In this document: positions 39,011-50,816 of the stretch, one piece after another
Layout of the letters: the number at the start of each line of letters is the position of its first letter
Position numbering within the stretch: the first letter of the stretch is position 1
Assembly: GCA_003255065.1 (NCBI GenBank)
Contig: QAOA01007908.1
Coordinates: forward strand, 173,353-237,352
DNA from: Cercis canadensis
Taxonomy: Eukaryota; Streptophyta; Magnoliopsida; Fabales; Fabaceae
Length of the DNA stretch: 64,000 nt
Direction: 5' to 3'
Notes under the pieces: model-generated
The model's database searches: none
Seen by the model: the letters and a program-made list of their open reading frames with translations, nothing else
Told to the model about the DNA's origin: nothing
Position numbers and translations under genes: made by a program

Positions 39011-42000
39011 ACTAATTACTCTCTTCCTCCCTGTAACAACAACAGCCCATCACGCACAAGTAGAAACGCAGAAATCCAATACCCAGAAACTACTTAGAAA
39101 ATCTAGAAACACAGAAACCAATTAAAGAAACCTCAAGAGATATCATGAAATGACGCAACAACATCACAAAGACCTGTCGATCCACACTAGCTGCAAAAAG
39201 GAGGTTCACTATGCTTCACAGTCAAAGTAAAAATATATAAATAAATAAATAAAGACAAAACAAAACAAAACAATTGAAAAGTAGAAATTGAATATTTTAT
39301 CTTGACTCATTTGCCACTCTAGTCCCCCATTCAGAAACAAGTATCATGAATCATGTAACTCTTGTCCGACCTACAAAGATTCAAAACAAGTGCAACACTT
39401 AAGGCTGGTACTGATCAAAGATTACTCCCAAATCCAGAACTAGAACAAAGGAAGACCAGGATACTATAAGGAGCAATTTAAATAATGTAACCCCTGGCTC
39501 AAGAGGGTCAACATTTCCTGTGCTAGAACTGGCCTTCATCCCCTGTAATAGCAATGGTCCATCATGCACAAGAAGAAACTCGAAAAATCAATGCCCAGAA
39601 ACTACTTAGAAAACTAGAAACATAAAAACCACTTAAAGAGTCATTAAACAGAAGCAACCTCAAGAGAGATCACCAAAAGTCTCTATCAACATCAGAAACA
39701 GTTGTTCTACGAAGGGGCTGCACAAAAGCAGGTCCACAATTCAATAACTAAATATTGCACTGTCAAAACAAGAAAAAGAATAAACTTATTGCCATTCTAA
39801 AATCCCTTTCACAAACGTGCAGAACATTCCTTGGGACCAAAACCCAAGACAGCTATCTCTTCAACAAAGATGCATAAAGCTAGGTAACCAAAGTGAATTC
39901 AAAATCATTCCAGACTCCAGATTGCTGCACACAAGAATAAATACAAAACAAGTTCAATAGCTAGTTTCCCATGATCAGCAAGAATCAATTATGAAGAACA
40001 TATTTGTCAACAAGTTTCGAGGTTTTGATCAGTGATCTAAGAATAGCGGATTTCTAAACCAAAATCATCAAATATAGAAAGAGAGGGACTTCCATCAATG
40101 AACATTGTAAATAAGCATAACATATATACATATTCACATTTCCATGCTACTTTCTACCACATTCTGAAAACAGAAGAAGGGAAAGATCAGAACAGGAGTT
40201 AAAAAACAACCACCAACCCCTTAAAGACTATTTCATGTTCAAGATTTAAGTTCTTTTTCCAAATTTTGAAATACAAACTCCCAACTCGGTTGAAGAAAGT
40301 AGGGAAATTAACCATGACCAATCACCAATACCATTAGAAAATTTTACGTCCTGAAAATTTAGGAAAGAGAAAACTCTAGAAAAAAACATTGTAACAGAAC
40401 AGCTCTCAGCTCATGTTTGAATGCATCACTTTCAAAATTTTATGCAACAAAGAATTTCTTTTAGTAAGAGGTAATATAAGAAAACCCAAAATAGAAGCTT
40501 ACCCAGCCAAGACATAAAGACACTTTGCATGCCCTGGCTGAAAAGGAATTCATCACTACTGTCACTGCCAGCACAGCCCCGAACACATTCACTATCTTCC
40601 TCCCTAGTGTAGACCAATAGTACTCATGCACAAGGAGACTAAAAATTTTAGTACCCAACAGCTTAGAAAATCTAGAAACATAGACGCTGATTCAAGAGTC
40701 ATAAAACATGAGAATACAGATAGGGGTCACCAATAGACTCGATCAACATCAGAACCACCTCTTGAACCAGACAAGCTGCACAAAAGCAGGTTCACAATTC
40801 AATACTAATACTCAATGGTCAAAGCCAAACTAATAATAATAATATACTGAACAATTGAATTTCATATCATTTATCATAAATCACAGAACAAGTCATCCAT
40901 TCCAGCTAATTCCAAATCTGTCCAGACTACAAAGTGCTGCACAAGAAGCACAAGAATAAACAGAAGACAAGTTCAACAACAGTTTTCCAAGACAGAAGCC
41001 ACAACAACATTACAATAAACTTGAGCAAAACAACATATTACTTGATTTCGATCAGTAAAACACAGAAAACTTCAAAACATGAATCATCAAATCAAGAAAG
41101 GTTGCATGAATCTCCAACCTAATCCATAAACTAGAAAAACAAGATTATCTAGCAGATCATAGATCCCCACAGAGAAACAACAACAAAAATGAAGAGAAAA
41201 ACGAAAAACTGCCGAGCTGAAACAAACTAAAGACTTCCAGTTTGGGAAGGAAAAAGAGGGGGCGTTAGTAGCCTCTGCAATTGACTTCAGTTTCATCTTA
41301 TGCCAGAACAGGTTTACTTATTGATGACAACACCAAACCCTATGCAGCCAGCTAGCTTTGCATCCCTGCTTAACTTTATAACAGCAACATTATGACTAGT
41401 CTGAAATCTTTGCAACAGAAAAACAGACCCCCGTGAAAGAATGTTATTAGCATCCATTTTCACATTCTTCATGTTTTTGTTCCTTCCACATTCTGAATCA
41501 AGAAATTTCCAGCCCTATTACAAGAGGGCGATCAGAAGAGGAGTTGAGCAAACAACCACTAAATATGGCATTTCAAACTCGGTGACAGAAAGTAGGGAAT
41601 AAAGGGCGACCAGCTACCAATTTCATGAGAAAATTTTATCTGCATCTTGAAATTAGGAAAGAGAAACCTCAGAGAAGAAAAAGTAACAGAACAGCTCTCA
41701 CCAACAACTCATCAAACATAAGAATCTAGGGAGATGTCACCAAAAGACTCGATCAACATCAGAAACACCTTCAGAATCAGACGAGCTGCACAAAACCAGG
41801 TTCACAATTCAATAACTAATGTCTCACGGTCAAATCCAAAAGAATTTTCTCAAGGATAGAAATTAAATCAATTATCTCCAAAAGAATTAGCATGGGTCCA
41901 GAACACACTTCAATGACTGTATTCATCCCTGTAACAACAATAATACACCATATACAAGTAGGATGAGAAACAAGAAATCCAAACACCCATAAACAACTCA

Positions 42001-44064
42001 GAAACTTAGAAACATAGAAGCCAATCCAAGCGGGTTCACAATCCAGAGAGAAATTGCGAAAAGCCTTGATCAGCTTTAGGAACACCTCTAGAATGAGAGG
42101 ATCTGCATAAAAGCAGATTCACAATTCAATAACTATACATTATCAAAGCCAAAAGAATCTATTTAACAATAGAAATTAAATCAATTATTCTCGAGTTCTT
42201 TGCCGTCCTGATCCTCCTTCAAAAACATATGTGAATCATGGCGAATCATCAAATTCCAGCTGATTCTTTAACAAATTTCTGTATAAAGAGCATGGAACTC
42301 CAATCATGATCGACGCCACAACATTCTCTGGCGTAAAACACATGATCTCAAAAAAACAACCACCAAAACCAGAATCATCAGATCATCCCAGCTCTATTAC
42401 AAGAGGCAAATAATCCAAAGAGTTGAGCAAACAACCATCAAAGAGTTTTTCCACATTCTGTATGTTTTACTCTTTCCACAGTCTAAAACATGTCATTTAA
42501 AACTGGGCCACAAAAAGTAATTAAGGGCGACCAAGTACCAATCTTTTAATTGGGAAAGAGAAACCAGAGAAGAAAAAGTAACAGAACAGCTCTCGTCAAT
42601 GATCCTCATTGTTTGAATGCATCACTTCCCACATTCTATACAAAAACACAATAGTGACAAATAAAGAGAGAAGACAGCATATAAGCAAACCAAATCGCAT
42701 ACTCCAACCAAAAGGAAAGTCTGTACAAAAGGATAAAGCAGCGTAATTATACATGCAACCACTCAGAAAGAGGAAGATGATGACGCCAAACTAATAAGAA
42801 AGAGAGAATGTCTATAAAAACCATCTCCAATTTTTTGACAAACCAACTAAAACTTGGCAAAAGAAATACCATAGAGTCTCCAGAAGGGGGAAATTTCAGC
42901 TCCCTTAAATTCATGTAGCTTATTTCCGACCTAAACATATTAGAAAAAACAAAAAAAAAAGAACTGCAACTAGTGAGCCAATGAAGATTACTGCTTAATT
43001 AAAAATTACTAAGACGGAAAATTCAAAAACATCAGATAACGAAGATGAGAATCTGTAGAAGGCGATTAAATTATCATAACCCCTTGGCGAAAAGGAAAAC
43101 TGCCAATACTAGAACCCTTGCTTGCACTGACCAGAACACACCGTAATGATTATGTTCCTCCCTGAAACACCAATGGCCAAAAATACCATGTACAGGAAGA
43201 ATAAGAAGCCAAAGATCTCAACATCCAGAAACAACTAAAAAAATCTAGAAACATAGAAACCAATTCAAGACTCATCAAACATCAGAATCTAGAGAGATTT
43301 CACCAAAAGACTCCATCAACGTCAGAAACACCTCCAGAATCAGACGAGCTGCACAAAAGCAGATTCACAATTCAATAACTACATGTCTCACGGTCAAATC
43401 CAAAAGAATTTACTCAAGGACAGAAATTAAATCAATTATCTCCAGTTCTTCGCTGCTCTAGTCCAAAAGAATTAGCACCGACCCAGAACACCCTTTAATG
43501 ACTGTATTCCTCCCTGTAACACCAATAGCAATAGCACACCATGTACAAGCAGTATGAGAAACCAGAAATCCAGACACCCGTAAGCAACTCAGAAATTTTA
43601 GAAACATAGAAATAAATCCAAGCACCACCAAAACTTCAGAATCCAGAGAGAAATTACGGAAAGCCTCGATCAGCTTCAAGAACACCTCTAGAATGAGAGG
43701 ATCTGCATAGAAGCAGGTTCTCAATTCAATAAGTATACACTATCGACGCCAAAAGAATCTACTTAACGATAGAAATTAAATAAATTATTCTCGAGTTCTT
43801 GGCTGTCCAGATCCTTCAAAAAACATGTGTGAATCACGGAACATTCTTTCGGGGCCGATCATCAATTCCAGTTGATTCTTCAACAAATTTCTGTATAAAG
43901 CAATATGGAAATCCAATCATGATCGAAGCCACAACAATTCTCTGGCGTAAAACACACAATCTAAAAAAAAAAAAGCAGATCGACATCAATTATTTCTCGG
44001 CAAATCAATAGCAAACATCGAAGTCAGGATCATCAAATCAAGACAGGATCGAACATCACAGCGA

Positions 44065-44435
44065 TCTTCGAAACCAGAAAACATCAAATCAGAAAACGTT
44101 GAAATTTCAATCGAAACAAGAGAATCCTTGATCATATAGCTTCGAAACCAGAAATCATCAAATCAGGAAACGTTGAAATTTCAATCGAAACAAGAGAATC
44201 CTTGATCATATAGCTAGCGATCTTCGAAACCAGAAAACGTTGAAATTTCAATCGAAACAAGAGAATCCTTGATCGTATAGCTAGCGATCTTCGAAATCAG
44301 AAAACGTTGAAATTTCAATCGAAACAAGAGAATCCTTAATCATATAGCTAGCGATCTTCGAAACCAGAAAACATCAAATCAGGAAACGTTGAAATTTCAA
44401 TCGAAACAAGAGAATCCTTAATCATATAGCTAGCA
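44065..44435. repeat. Five-copy 66-82-bp tandem repeat at the right end of the array
   Basis: The core 'cgttgaaatttcaatcgaaa' followed by 'caagagaatcctt' occurs at about 44,097, 44,171, 44,239, 44,305 and 44,387. Spacer variants either contain or lack 'catcaaatcagg' and 'tagcgatcttcg'. Copies are nearly identical. They lie just downstream, on the minus strand, of the TATA-like box, so they would fall in the transcribed leader if that promoter is real. Confidence 0.9.
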
Positions 44436-44469
44436 GAAAGTAGAATCCACGAGAGGAATATATATATAT

Positions 44470-44530
44470 AAAACGAAAGCGAGAAATCGCTAACCGAATA
44501 AAACGAAAGCGAGAAATCGCTAATCGAATC
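44470..44530. repeat. Two-copy 30-bp tandem repeat
   Basis: 'aaacgaaagcgagaaatcgc' followed by 'taaccgaat' or 'taatcgaat' occurs at 44,471 and 44,501, with exact 30-bp spacing. It lies between the TATA-like box and the five-copy repeat. Confidence 0.9.
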
Positions 44531-44572
44531 CAGATGAATGCTACTACGCAATGGGATAAGAGCTTGGCGAGA

Positions 44573-44588
44573 GCATATATATATATAG
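44573..44588 (-). promoter_or_regulatory. TATA-like box, possible promoter of a minus-strand transcript
   Basis: The minus strand reads 'ctatatatatatatgctctc', followed about 30 bases on by unique sequence and the 30-bp repeat. Upstream (44,600–44,720) the composition changes to GC-richer unique DNA, as at a promoter. A second TA run at 44,459–44,470 is an alternative. This is sequence resemblance only; no start site is shown. Confidence 0.35.
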
Positions 44589-44719
44589 GCCAGCGAGTCA
44601 GGATAGGTGGCTGGGATAAGGCGGTGGTTGGAACAGGTCACAGTTTGTTGACGCGGTTTCAAAAACTTAAGGCGGTGGAACGCTGACAGGTTGTAGTTTG
44701 GTTGGACGCTTATGTCGGT

Positions 44720-45054
44720 TACACTAATTATAAATTATAAATTTATGGCTAATGCGCGACTCGACAAAAAGAATACTAAATTATACTTTTAGCCCTCATA
44801 GTTTTTTTTTTCTTTTTTTTCAAGAGAGCCTTTTTAGGGAGAATTGAAAAAATGCAAGGAAAATTTAAAAACAAGTGATGATTATCAAAATATAAAATTG
44901 ATCATTGATATAAAAAAAAAAAATAACCATTAGTGAAGAGTCTACAAAAACAAGTGATCACTATGAGTAAAAGTCCATTGATAATTAGTAGTTATTTTGT
45001 ATAATAGTGATTGTAAATATAGGATTTGTGTAAATGTAATTAATAATATTAATC
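44720..45054. other. AT-rich intergenic sequence
   Basis: A/T-rich with homopolymer runs. The phrase 'aacaagtgat' recurs near 44,870 and 44,950. No gene or element was recognised. Confidence 0.55.
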
Positions 45055-45690
45055 ATTAATTAGAAATGAATCCCACAGAGTCTACTTTATGCCCAAGGTG
45101 TCTTTAGGCAAAGTGCCGTAAAAAAGGATTGCCAGTGCTACGCTCATTACAAGAGAAGCTACCTAAAACACTCCCACAACTGTCTTCGCTAAGGACTTCC
45201 CATGGTACACCAAGCTTGGGCATTAGACCGCCATGAGCTTGAGCATTAGACCGCCACCAGACCATCCCCAAGCGAGTAGGCTAATGCCTCGTCCCTCCAT
45301 TTGCATGTCTTTACCTTATGATGGTAGCTCCATCACTCAAGATCAAAGATAGGACACTCCTTGATCACCACCTTAAGATCATATACCTCATTCCTGAAGC
45401 AACAGACTTCACACTCGGTGAGGCTTTAGACCTCGCATAGGAGCCATAGACTCTCCTAAGGGAACAAAAAGAGCTTGTAATTTATAAAACTGCCATTGCT
45501 TGCTGAGCTGACTTTCAATTCCAAGTCCATAATTACCAACTTGACCATAATTGCAGGCGAGAACCTCTAACCAACAAAGGCAATTGCCTCCACTACGCAG
45601 CAGAGGAATCATCTTACAATAAGATTCTAATTGCTTTTCGGTTTGGAAACAGAAGGTGTAAAAAAAAAAAAAAGGAAGACCAACCAAAAT
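45055..45690. other. Unclassified segment of balanced base composition
   Basis: This segment is clearly less AT-rich than its flanks. It contains a short internal repeat ('gcattagaccgcca' at about 45,222 and 45,246). A 90-codon minus-strand frame at 45,409–45,687 shows no recognised domain. It could be part of a retrotransposon LTR or a degraded exon; neither can be shown. Confidence 0.4.
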
Positions 45691-47469
45691 GGCTTTTTGT
45701 TTTTTTTATTTTTATTTTTTAAAGTTATTTAAAAGATTTTCATCCAAATAATTTTTATTGTATTTTATATTTTAAAACTTATAGTAAAATACACTACTCA
45801 ATACAAATTTTTAACTGTGAAAATAGAGAACTTAAATAAACCCATAGTATTGCCATATAGATGTTTGATGTTTGTGCAATTCTATACTACTTGCACCTTC
45901 TTTTGTTTTTGTTTTTTTTAACTATTAAGAATTTAGAGTGTAATTAATATAGTAATACTTCTTTTTGTTATTATTTGTTAAGAATTAATTAAATTGTTAA
46001 TAAGTTTTGCTATTTTATTTCTCACAAAAATTTGACTAAATATAAATAGAGATATTTTTTAAAAAAATCAACCAAGATTCTCAAGAAAATAAATTTAAAT
46101 TAAACATAGAAATAAAAGATTTGTAATCACATTTTCATTAATGTTTAAAATTAACTAATATTTTCAAGATCGACATACTCAAAAAAAAAAAAAAAACATA
46201 AACATGAAAAACAGTTATAGTGACAATCACAAATTTAAAGCGGAATTGATTACGAATTTAAAGGCGTTGAATTAGAGTCATTGAATTTATCACGAGGTTG
46301 GATCTAATTACACATTAGTTTTTATGGACCACTAACTTGAATTTTTGTAACAGAGACGTAGACAGTTGAAATAAAACCGCCTGATATGCGGAATATGTAA
46401 TCTTTAGGTGAGGTTTTGGGTGAAAAGTGTCATTATAAAAATATCAAAAAAATTTATAAATTTAGTATGTATTAAAATATATATTTTTTTATAAAATATA
46501 AAAATAACACGATTTAAAAAAATATACTCAAAAGTTAATTTAAAAAAATTATTTATTAACATATTTTCTTATATTATGTTATTATATTTTATAAAAAATA
46601 TATATTTTGACATGACTTAATTTTTTAAAATTTTTACCATAATATCAAAATTATTAAATAAGTNAAACCGAGAAAGGAAATACCATAGCCCTCAACGTAA
46701 AATACATGGGGTCATTTCCTTCATTTAGAAGGCCACGTGTTGAGTGCAGCTGTGTTGCGTGTCATGTTTGGACCTAGAATATCTCTCTTTGCCAGTATTT
46801 CGTATCTAGCTTGAGCTTGTGTATATTCGTTGTTTGGCGTTATTATTGATGAATTTCCTTGTAATTAGTTTACAGAGAGATGGACGAAAAAGAAAATATC
46901 TCATAGACCTAGCAGTTCCTTCCTGAGCTCAGTTACCTTACCATCGAAACAACACATAACTCCTACATTATTAATATTAAATATTAAAATAGTCATAGAT
47001 CCATTTTTTTTTTATTGGATAGTCCAATTAAGGAATATGAAAATGAAAGAGATGCATTTGCGTTGTTGTACTTGTATCTTCAAGAAGAAAAGCGAAATAT
47101 AATAATAATTTGTCGATGACTGAGATAATAAATACAGATAAAAGGAGCAGAGGAGAACGAAGAAATTATGATTGTTCGCTACAGTGTAAAGACTAAGAAG
47201 AAAAGAAAATAAATAAAGGAGATGCTTTGGTGCACATAAGATAAAAATAAAACTCATGAAACTCAAACCCTCTGATTCTTATGGATTAGAGACAAATACC
47301 AGTTTGAAAGTAAATTATGTGTACAAACTCATTGGAAAAATGACCAGGTCATGGTTATGAATTCTAATTCAAGGCCTAAATAGCTTGAAATCCATAAAGG
47401 AAAAAAAAAATCTAAAAGAAAGTATTCTTGGAAATCAGCTTCACAAGAACTATACCATCTTCTTTGATA
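45691..47469. other. AT-rich intergenic sequence with a palindromic patch
   Basis: No coding signal. 46,465–46,500 and 46,575–46,610 are partly inverted copies ('aaaatatatattttttta' and its complement), followed by an N at 46,664. 46,665–46,880 is less AT-rich and includes a CACGTG palindrome near 46,733, which is a possible G-box but has no gene attached. Confidence 0.5.
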
Positions 47470-47842
47470 AATTAAGAAGAGTAAAACCCTTTTTTAGTCT
47501 TTGAAAAATGTAACTATTGACAAATTCATCGTCCAAAAATTTTCAGTGACAAATTGATCACTGTCTGACAAATTAGTCCTTTGGTACTTTAATGAGAAAA
47601 GTTCTGGACTCCTGCAGATCTTTTTTCTAAATTTTTTTCACTGATTTTGCTTAGCTAAGTTTAAGCCCTCATTTTCTCATTGAAGTCTTCATTTCCTTTT
47701 CACTGATCTTGCCTACCGGAGGACTAATTTGTCAGTGAAATAATAATTCAATGACCAATTTGTCACTAAAAATTTTTGAAGGACAAATTTGTTATTGGCT
47801 GCATTTTTCAAGGACTAAAAAAGGGTTTTACTCAATTAAGAA
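47470..47842. mobile_element. Mutator-type MITE with 9-bp target duplication
   Basis: The element spans 47,479–47,833 (355 bp) and is flanked by the perfect 9-bp direct repeat 'aattaagaa' (47,470–47,478 and 47,834–47,842). Its ends are inverted repeats starting 'gagtaaaacccttttttagt' on the left, with the exact complement at the right end. The inverted similarity extends inward for roughly 100 bp ('gtgacaaattg', 'gacaaattagtcct'). There is no coding capacity. The 9-bp duplication is the hallmark of the Mutator superfamily. Confidence 0.88.
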
Positions 47843-48271
47843 TAACAATAATGTCATTTCTCTAAGAATAAGTTAGGTATAAGTAGCACTCCTGCTAAAT
47901 TTTAAGAAATTGAGGTAATCTGGGCCTATTCCAAAGTCCAAATGGAAGCGCAATATCCAAGTTCTCATGTGTGATGAGATCTTGTTTTACACAAATAAAA
48001 TAGAAATAGGCTCTCTTTTTGCTAAACTTCTATCTCGGAGAGGTTATCTTTTAGATGCTGTTGTGGGTGTGAGTGGACAAATGGAAGGCTAAAACGTTAA
48101 GAGTTTTATTTCTAATCATATTCTTCATTTATAGTAGTTTGAAAATTTAGGCTCCTTCAACTGAGATACTAAGTAAATCTAGTTACATCACTGCAACAAA
48201 TCTAATGCAGATGATATGAGCTATACTAAATTTTTGTTTGCTATTACATAAGTTGCAAAGCTTAATTTGCT
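47843..48271. other. 3' flank of the receptor-kinase pseudogene
   Basis: No gene or repeat was recognised. The region would hold the 3' untranslated sequence of the minus-strand kinase remnant. Confidence 0.5.
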
Positions 48272-50800
48272 TCAAGCACATTGAATAGAGGTACTGATTG
48301 ATTCCTTGGAATCATTTATTGATAGATCAGAGGATGACCTTGTTGAACTTGTATAATCTCTAACATCCTCTGTTGGTTGATCTTGTGGATACATGTAAGG
48401 CTTATTAGGCATTTGTAAGTCTCCATCTTCTCCTTCAAGCATCTCTACAACTTTATTCATTGAAGGACGATCACTAGGCTTTGTCTGTATGCACCATAGA
48501 GCAACAATCATCATTTTCTTTGCTAATTTCTTTTCCTCATCCGTTGCATTTGCAATTTCTATCTCCCTTCTATCACTCAACTGGTCATAAAACCAGCAAG
48601 GTAAGTAGGCTTGACTTGAATGCTCAGCATGTTCATTAAAATTCCTCCTTCTACTGGCCATTTCCTTTAACAACTTGCCAAAGCTATAGACATCGGCTTT
48701 GTAAGAGACTCCACCAACATTTCTGTAGAAGAGCTCAGGAGTCATGTATCCTATGGTTCCTCTTATTGCAGTCAAAGACATAATACTATTATTTGTAGGA
48801 TAAAGTTTTGCTAGCCCAAAATCAGAAACCTTTGGATTGAAATTTTCATCAAGAAGGATGTTATGAGGCTTGATATCAAAGTGTAAAATTTGCATATCAC
48901 ACCCATTATGTAAGTACTCAATACCACGAGCAACTCCTAGTGAAATGGCTTATATTTTCTCACAATTTAAAGAGGAACTCTCTTCTTGAGATTGAATATA
49001 CTTGTCAAGAGATCCATTTGCCATAAACTCATATATAAGAGCACGTTTTGATCCTCGACGCAAAAAGCGATGAGTTGAACCACATTAGCATGGTGAATTC
49101 TGCCAATTGTAGCAACTTCATTGATAAAATCTTGGCCATTGGCTTTGGATTCATCTAATATCTTGATGGCTACAAAACGGCCACTTTGAAGTTGTCCTGA
49201 TGTCTTTGTAGGAGTACCTTATAGGCATGATATTATGGTCACTTTGCAGAAAATCTTCAATGGCGTCATACATAGATAAATGCCTCCGTCGCCATTTATA
49301 GACCAAGAAAACCAAGACGCATGGAGCCCCAAGTATGAACTTCGCAGGCATGCTCAGAAGAATCAGTGCAGATGCTTGCCCTGAAAGAGAAAACAAATCA
49401 TAAGAACATGCTCTAATTAGTGTTACATTACGATTATTTGCTCATGCTTGTTCTGTCAAAGATGACAATGAAGCCAACAGAATTTTCCCTGAATGAGTAA
49501 TTATTGTCTTCTTCCCCAAATGAATAGAAATCTACCTTTGGGTACGTTTCTTCAATGCATAACCAGTTTTAAAGCAAAATTGTCACTTCTGGCAAAGAGA
49601 AGGGCTTACCTCCTATGATCAGTACAGCTTGCGCAAGGGCTGCAAGAGACACAGAGGAAACAAATCTCAGTACATACTCCAATTACAACTGTATAATTAC
49701 TAATTATCATTTGTTTTGCATTATGAGAAGTATGATTACTAGAGTTGCTGCCAAACCATGAAGTAGAGAAAAATTTAAACTGGGAAAGTTACAGAGAGTA
49801 ATGCAGCCAGGAAGAGGAAATGGTATTTTGATCTCATCTTCTGAAAATGTGTGTGAGATTGTTTTGGAAACTCTTTATGATGCACTTTATCTTAGGCAGG
49901 TACAACCAACAAGGACACATATAGGTCCTGTATCACATTAGCTTTTTATGTTGCACTTTATATGAATTATGATCAGCCCAGTGAATGCTATCTTTCAAAA
50001 CCAAAATACACAGCGAACTCAAGTCCAAGTTACTAATTATTATAATATTATGTATTTCTAAATTGTTATATTTCATAAATACATTTAAAAGAGTTATAAG
50101 TTATTAGGAATGATATGAGATATAAAAATTAACTGCAGTAGGCAACAATCAGATGTAATTGTAAAGAAGCGCAACTTGGTCCTTGTATACTTACCCAATC
50201 TATTATCATAACAATAAGATTTATTGAGCTGTTCGTCAATAAGAAAGCTTTGATGCTTTTTACATGACGACCACGAAAGCTCAAACCCATAAACCAGCAT
50301 ATTGTGGAGTTCTCTGCATGAAATGTTGCTGTGATGATTTTCAGCAGGTAGGGATGTCATGTACATCATCTCTATATGGCAAGAGTCTCCAAGACCCAAA
50401 TCTGATAGAGCCTGGCTACCAATATTGGCATAGAAGCTCCCTTTCAGAGGCAAAGGGGAAGAATCAGATGCATATGAACCATTTATGCAAGGGGCTATAT
50501 CAAAGTATTGAGAGGAATCAACTGGATATGCACTGCTCAAATATATTATAAGCTTAGACAACGTTTCACTATATCGCCTCCCAACTTTAGGGAGCCTTTG
50601 CCGATAGATTTGATATGGATCTCGAAAGCTTAAGTTGTATTCAGCTAAAGAATAATGAGGAAGGTAAGAGTCATTGTACTCGTAAATACTGGCATTGATT
50701 GTTCACACAAGAAAGATTGTACCTCAGGTCACCACAGTTATCTGGATCGTCTTTTAGCCGGAAAGGATAGCTTATGTCATGTATATTTGAGTTGTTAAAA
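48272..50800 (-). pseudogene. LRK10L-type receptor-like kinase with GUB_WAK ectodomain, broken
   Basis: LRK10L kinases are plasma-membrane receptors with a cysteine-rich galacturonan-binding-like ectodomain (GUB_WAK), one membrane span and a Ser/Thr kinase. The ectodomain remnant (50,800 to about 50,190) begins near 'ISYPFRLKDDPDNCG' and includes 'LVYGFELSWSSCKKHQSF'. A mini-exon (about 49,635–49,606) precedes donor 'gtaagccc'. The next exon starts at 49,380 after 'tctctttcag' and carries the membrane span 'FILGAPCVLVFLVYKW'. The kinase part includes '[11 protein letters not shown]', '[17 protein letters not shown]', 'DFGLAKLYP', 'GTIGYMTPE' and '[13 protein letters not shown]', with the stop at 48,272. 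Lesions: a stop after 'YLRVQ' in the ectodomain, loss of the glycine-rich loop between 'YSYKDI' and 'LQSGRF', a one-base deletion after 'AFCVE', and a stop after 'CEKI'. The C-terminal 207 residues remain open. Confidence 0.88.
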
Positions 50801-50816
50801 AAGAAAATAAAAAGTT

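Larger units (their letters stand above)
27740..44440 (-). repeat. Degenerate tandem/block repeat array, block 2
   Basis: About 16.7 kb of the same repeat family as block 1 and the same minus-strand polarity. 27.75–30.0 kb is a copy of 16.5–20.4 kb. 30.4–34.0 kb is a copy of 39.8–44.0 kb (shared 'cccatgatcagc', 'tgtccagactacaaagtgct', 'acttccagtttgggaaggaa'). These two copies both encode, on the minus strand, the peptide 'KLKSIAEAT-AP-FSFPNWKSL', but the frame ends shortly after. A young homogeneous sub-array sits at 36.0–39.0 kb. Ns at 32,316 (in a long A-run) and 35,679 mark joins. No family-level protein similarity was recognised anywhere in the block. Confidence 0.75.

Noticed and set aside
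15020..44440. Cluster of C/D-box snoRNA genes
   Set aside because: TGATGA-like and CTGA-like motifs recur on the minus strand, but terminal stems are lacking and the sequence before the D-like boxes is too AT-rich to be a convincing rRNA guide.
15020..44440. Many short ORFs (60-100 codons) in the array as real small proteins
   Set aside because: They differ in frame and length between repeat copies, lack domains and appear on both strands; they are by-products of the repeats. The FSFPNWKSL segment is kept as a finding only.
44348..44662. 104-codon minus-strand ORF at the array edge
   Set aside because: It covers the TATA-like box and the 30-bp repeat; the internal repeat 'SDFSLSFY' is produced by the DNA repeat and no domain is present.
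45409..45687. 92-codon minus-strand ORF as a gene
   Set aside because: No domain recognised, no start context, and it begins in a poly-A/T run; described only as an unclassified segment.
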